A DNA stretch of 64,000 nucleotides. Origin: Marinifilum sp965230805 (GTDB lineage Bacteria > Bacteroidota > Bacteroidia > Bacteroidales > Marinifilaceae). The position numbers and the translations under genes were made by a program. Position 1 is the first letter of the stretch; every line of letters begins with the position of its first letter. The notes below the pieces were generated by a model that searched no databases, was not told the DNA's origin, and worked only from the letters and a program-made list of their open reading frames with translations. The DNA lies in assembly GCF_965230805.1 (NCBI RefSeq), contig NZ_OZ246019.1, forward strand, positions 3,038,001 through 3,102,000, in the 5' to 3' direction. This document shows positions 61,960 to 64,000 of this stretch, piece after piece.

Positions 61960-62438
61960 AACTTAAAGCAAAAGCTAAAAACCATCACCCGAAAAACGAC
62001 TCCTATGAGTTTTGAAGAACGTATTCAAAAACTGAAAGAATTACAAAGAGGTTGGGTAAACAACTTCCGAATGGCTAGTATGCTGGTTAAACTTCAAGAT
62101 GTTGATGGATGGATTCGTAACAGGCTCAGATATTGTATCTGGCATCATTGGAAAAAGCCTGAACGAAAAAGGAAAAACCTGATTCGTTTAGGAGTAGAAC
62201 AGGGTCAAGCCTATGCATGGTCTCGTTCTCGAATGGGAGGTTGGGCAATTGCTCAAAGTCCAATACTTGGAACTACAATTACTCTTGACCGATTGAAGAA
62301 GCGTGGCTACGAATCAATGCTTGATATTTACAAGAAAATTTCCCCACAACTTAACGAACCGCCGTATACGAGACCCGTACGTACAGTGGTGTGAGAGGTT
62401 CTCCGCTAGGCTAATGGCCTAGCGGCTGCCTACTCGAT
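61960..62438 (+). mobile_element. 5'-truncated group II intron remnant
   Basis: The maturase C-terminal coding region runs directly into a group II intron 3' end: domain V-like GAGACCCGTACGTACAGTGG with the GTGTGAGAGG partner, a domain VI-like CCGCTAGGC/GCCTAGCGG hairpin and a closing CTACTCGAT near 62438. Domains I-IV and the reverse transcriptase body are missing, so the element cannot move on its own. The left boundary is approximate. Confidence 0.8.
62005..62394 (+). pseudogene. C-terminal fragment of a group II intron maturase
   Basis: 129 residues from an internal Met. GWVNNFRMASMLVKLQDVDGWIRNRLRYCIWHHWKKPERKRKNLIRLGV and AYAWSRSRMGGWAIAQSPIL are the maturase-specific (GIIM) domain. 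In-frame residues before the Met (KLKTITRKTTP) continue the homology until a stop at 61957. The reverse transcriptase palm and fingers are absent. A remnant, not a functional gene. Confidence 0.85.
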
Positions 62439-62628
62439 TGTATGCTGGGCTTTGTTCATTTTCAAGCACTTAGTTTAAATCGAAGCACCATTTTTTGTTT
62501 CTTGAGCGTCGGCAGTCTTTGGTTGGAGTGGGACGGGCTGAAAGGCTCTTTTGCAAAATTTGGCTTTAGCGTTGGCTTTAAGCGTTTTGCAAATGTGCCT
62601 TGCAGCAAACGGATGGTGAAGCGTTGGC
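62439..62628. other. Gap after the intron remnant
   Basis: No gene, RNA gene or clear repeat seen. GC content rises compared with neighbouring gaps (TTGAGCGTCGGCAGTC, GTGGGACGGGCTGAAAGGC), which may mark former element ends. Confidence 0.3.
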
Positions 62629-63627
62629 TCATTTGTCATCTCCTTTTAGTCGTTTTACCTCTCTATCAAAGTCTGATTCAAATTCAGAATCTTGTTTTAC
62701 TCTAAATTTCTCAAATTCTTTGGTTGCTAATTTCTTTGCAATATCTGCTGAAATCGAACCTGCATTTTTCAAAACAGAATAATCATTAAATTGCAAGAAT
62801 CCGTTTAATTTACCTATCCAGTCACCCATTTTCATTGGTATTTGCCGTGCAGCCTGATTTTCTGCATAATCTAAATACATGGTTACTATCCTATTTAATT
62901 CATCAATCTCCTTTTGATTAAGATAGTTTTTCGCTACTGAAACATCTGATTTTAAAACTTTCCCTTTTGGAGAGTTCTTCCAAGTTGTTAATCCCATATT
63001 TGGTAACTCGGCTTTCGCTCTTGAAGAAATAATCTCAGCTGCCGTTTGCCCTGTTATCGCCCAATGTAATTTATTTTGCACTGTCTTATAGAATACTTGC
63101 GTTATTTCGGCTTTTGGGTCATAATCAATACTGCATTCCGAATAGATGTCAGTAATCTTTTGGTAAAACCTACGTTCACTTGCTCGGATTTCTCTAATCC
63201 GTTCGAGTAATTCATCAAAGTAATCTTTGCCGAAAAGCTGACCGCCTTGTTTTAAGCGTTCATCATCCAGCACAAATCCTTTAATAATAAACTCGCGTAA
63301 GGTTTTGGTTGCCCATATACGAAACTGAGTTGCTTGTTGTGAATTCACACGATAACCAACCGAAATAATGGCATCCAAATTATAGAAGTTTGTAAGGTAT
63401 TTCTTACCATCAGCGGCAGTTATTCGAATTTTTCGAATAACTGAATCTTCTTCTAATTCATTGGTTTTAAATACTTCTTTCAGGTGGTAATTAATCGTGT
63501 TGGTTTCCACGCCAAATAACTCACCCATTGCTTTCTGTGTAAGCAAAACGGTTTCGTCTTGCAGAATAACTTCTACTTTTACGTTTCCGTCTGGTGTGGT
63601 ATATAGTATAATTTCAGAGGAATTCAT
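62629..63627 (-). CDS. RhuM-family protein
   Basis: 332 residues. Family pattern in order: LYTTPDGNVKVEVILQDETVLLTQKAMGELFGVETNTINYHLKEVF (an N-terminal HTH-like region with Fic-like companions), LTNFYNLDAIISVGYRVNSQQATQFRIWATKTLREFIIKGFVLDDERLK and a C-terminal ITGQTAAEIISSRAK...GLTTW. RhuM was named from a Salmonella pathogenicity island; its biochemical role is unknown, and it is common on mobile islands. It abuts the REP transposase gene, one base apart, with which it may be cotranscribed. Confidence 0.9.
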   Translation of the reverse strand: MNSSEIILYTTPDGNVKVEVILQDETVLLTQKAMGELFGVETNTINYHLKEVFKTNELEEDSVIRKIRITAADGKKYLTNFYNLDAIISVGYRVNSQQATQFRIWATKTLREFIIKGFVLDDERLKQGGQLFGKDYFDELLERIREIRASERRFYQKITDIYSECSIDYDPKAEITQVFYKTVQNKLHWAITGQTAAEIISSRAKAELPNMGLTTWKNSPKGKVLKSDVSVAKNYLNQKEIDELNRIVTMYLDYAENQAARQIPMKMGDWIGKLNGFLQFNDYSVLKNAGSISADIAKKLATKEFEKFRVKQDSEFESDFDREVKRLKGDDK

Positions 63628-63628
63628 A

Positions 63629-64000
63629 TTATTTCAGTTTATCGATGTCCCAGTTTAATGGATTATTGATAATATAATTTGAGATGTTATTATAAGCCTT
63701 TTCTGTTTTTATAATATGCTCGTAATAATTGCGTTGCCAGATAGAGCCTTCTCCGGATAGATTAATCCCGGATGGGGCGTTCGTTGGGGCGTATTGCAAT
63801 ACGCCCGTACTACCTTGATTATTCCTAATCTCTCTAATTAAATTATTAATCTTCTTTGTGGTTGCCCCTTTAAATCCCCTAATTATTGCGCCTATGGTTT
63901 GGGATGGTGATTGAAATTTTCCGATCTTCTCTTTTCCTTCTTCTTTAATTTTATAATCGATGCTAATTATTGCATGAAAATGGTTTGGCATGATGATATA
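63629..64000 (-). CDS. REP-associated (Y1/RAYT-type) transposase, 5' end outside window
   Basis: At least 120 residues, continuing past the right edge: the first bases read YIIMPNHFHAII, the hallmark of Y1 (HUH) transposases of the REP-associated class, where HFH binds the metal. A later segment WQRNYYEHIIKTEKAYNNISNYIINNP is the family C-terminus with the catalytic Tyr region. The middle contains a REP-like palindrome in the coding sequence (residues GVLQYAPT). Only the 3' part is visible; activity cannot be judged. Confidence 0.85.
   Translation of the reverse strand, partial: YIIMPNHFHAIISIDYKIKEEGKEKIGKFQSPSQTIGAIIRGFKGATTKKINNLIREIRNNQGSTGVLQYAPTNAPSGINLSGEGSIWQRNYYEHIIKTEKAYNNISNYIINNPLNWDIDKLK
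63786..63812 (-). repeat. REP-like palindrome inside the transposase gene
   Basis: GGGCGTATTGCAATACGCCC is a perfect 20-bp palindrome, followed on the minus strand side by GTAGTAC, giving the GTAG + hairpin layout of REP sequences recognised by this transposase class. It encodes part of the protein in frame, so element and gene overlap. Confidence 0.65.

Noticed and set aside
62442..62705. Plus-strand frame after the intron remnant as a gene
   Set aside because: No motif, opposite to the RhuM gene it overlaps, and poor codon pattern.

Overview
The window looks like the chromosome of an AT-rich, anaerobic or facultatively anaerobic member of the Bacteroidota, probably Marinilabiliales/Marinifilaceae-like (inference). 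The signs are a giant cell-surface protein with a type IX secretion (T9SS) type B tail next to a PorP/SprF protein, paired 780-820 residue FtsX-type permeases, a SusC-like TonB receptor behind a TPP riboswitch, a DUF4494 and a DUF5522 protein, a group-B-like [FeFe] hydrogenase, few Shine-Dalgarno sequences, and a promoter fitting the Bacteroidota consensus TTTG-N19-TAnnTTTG.

Layout. 1-1000: 3' part of the redox repressor Rex and a small DNA-binding protein. 1068-10828: an NtrC/NtrY-type two-component pair divergent from an exporter operon (adaptor, permease, ATPase, permease); the gap holds a perfect palindrome and a sigma-54-like promoter candidate. 10858-12469: two proteins of unknown role. 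12470-13792: a gene-free stretch with a decayed MITE, two oppositely oriented 21-bp tandem arrays and an intact MITE. 13793-26922: the 3181-residue T9SS adhesin, PorP/SprF, a beta-helix lipoprotein and a secreted nuclease/phosphatase-fold protein. 26990-31121: [FeFe] hydrogenase, CCA-adding enzyme and two closely related thioredoxins, one secreted. 31130-35432: a second intact MITE, then promoter, TPP riboswitch, TonB receptor, PnuC-type transporter and thiamine pyrophosphokinase, i.e. a thiamine salvage operon. 35433-35992: a seven-unit palindrome array. 35993-43050: porin, sensor kinase, DacB, XseB, XseA and a MORN-like protein. 43474-47310: unknown protein, TrmO, an aspartase gene split by an in-frame stop, and DUF4494. 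47457-47897: two identical tRNA-Met genes. 48306-51901: START-like protein, LptF/LptG permease, SnoaL-like lipoprotein, DUF5522 and Fmt. 52217-59575: a beta-oxidation cluster (acyl-CoA ligase, FadN-type fusion, thiolase, acyl-CoA dehydrogenase). 59626-64000: an accessory tail with a Fic protein preceded by inverted repeats, a group II intron remnant, a RhuM-family protein and a REP-associated (RAYT-type) transposase that carries a REP-like palindrome in its own coding sequence.

Most genes are ordinary core or envelope functions. The least explained parts are non-coding: the divergent 21-bp arrays (12631-13078), the 41-bp-period palindrome array (35602-35861), the MITE family with two intact and one decayed copy, and the duplicated 100-bp leader-like sequence at 43049 and 47939. 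All assignments are by reading motifs; no database search was run.
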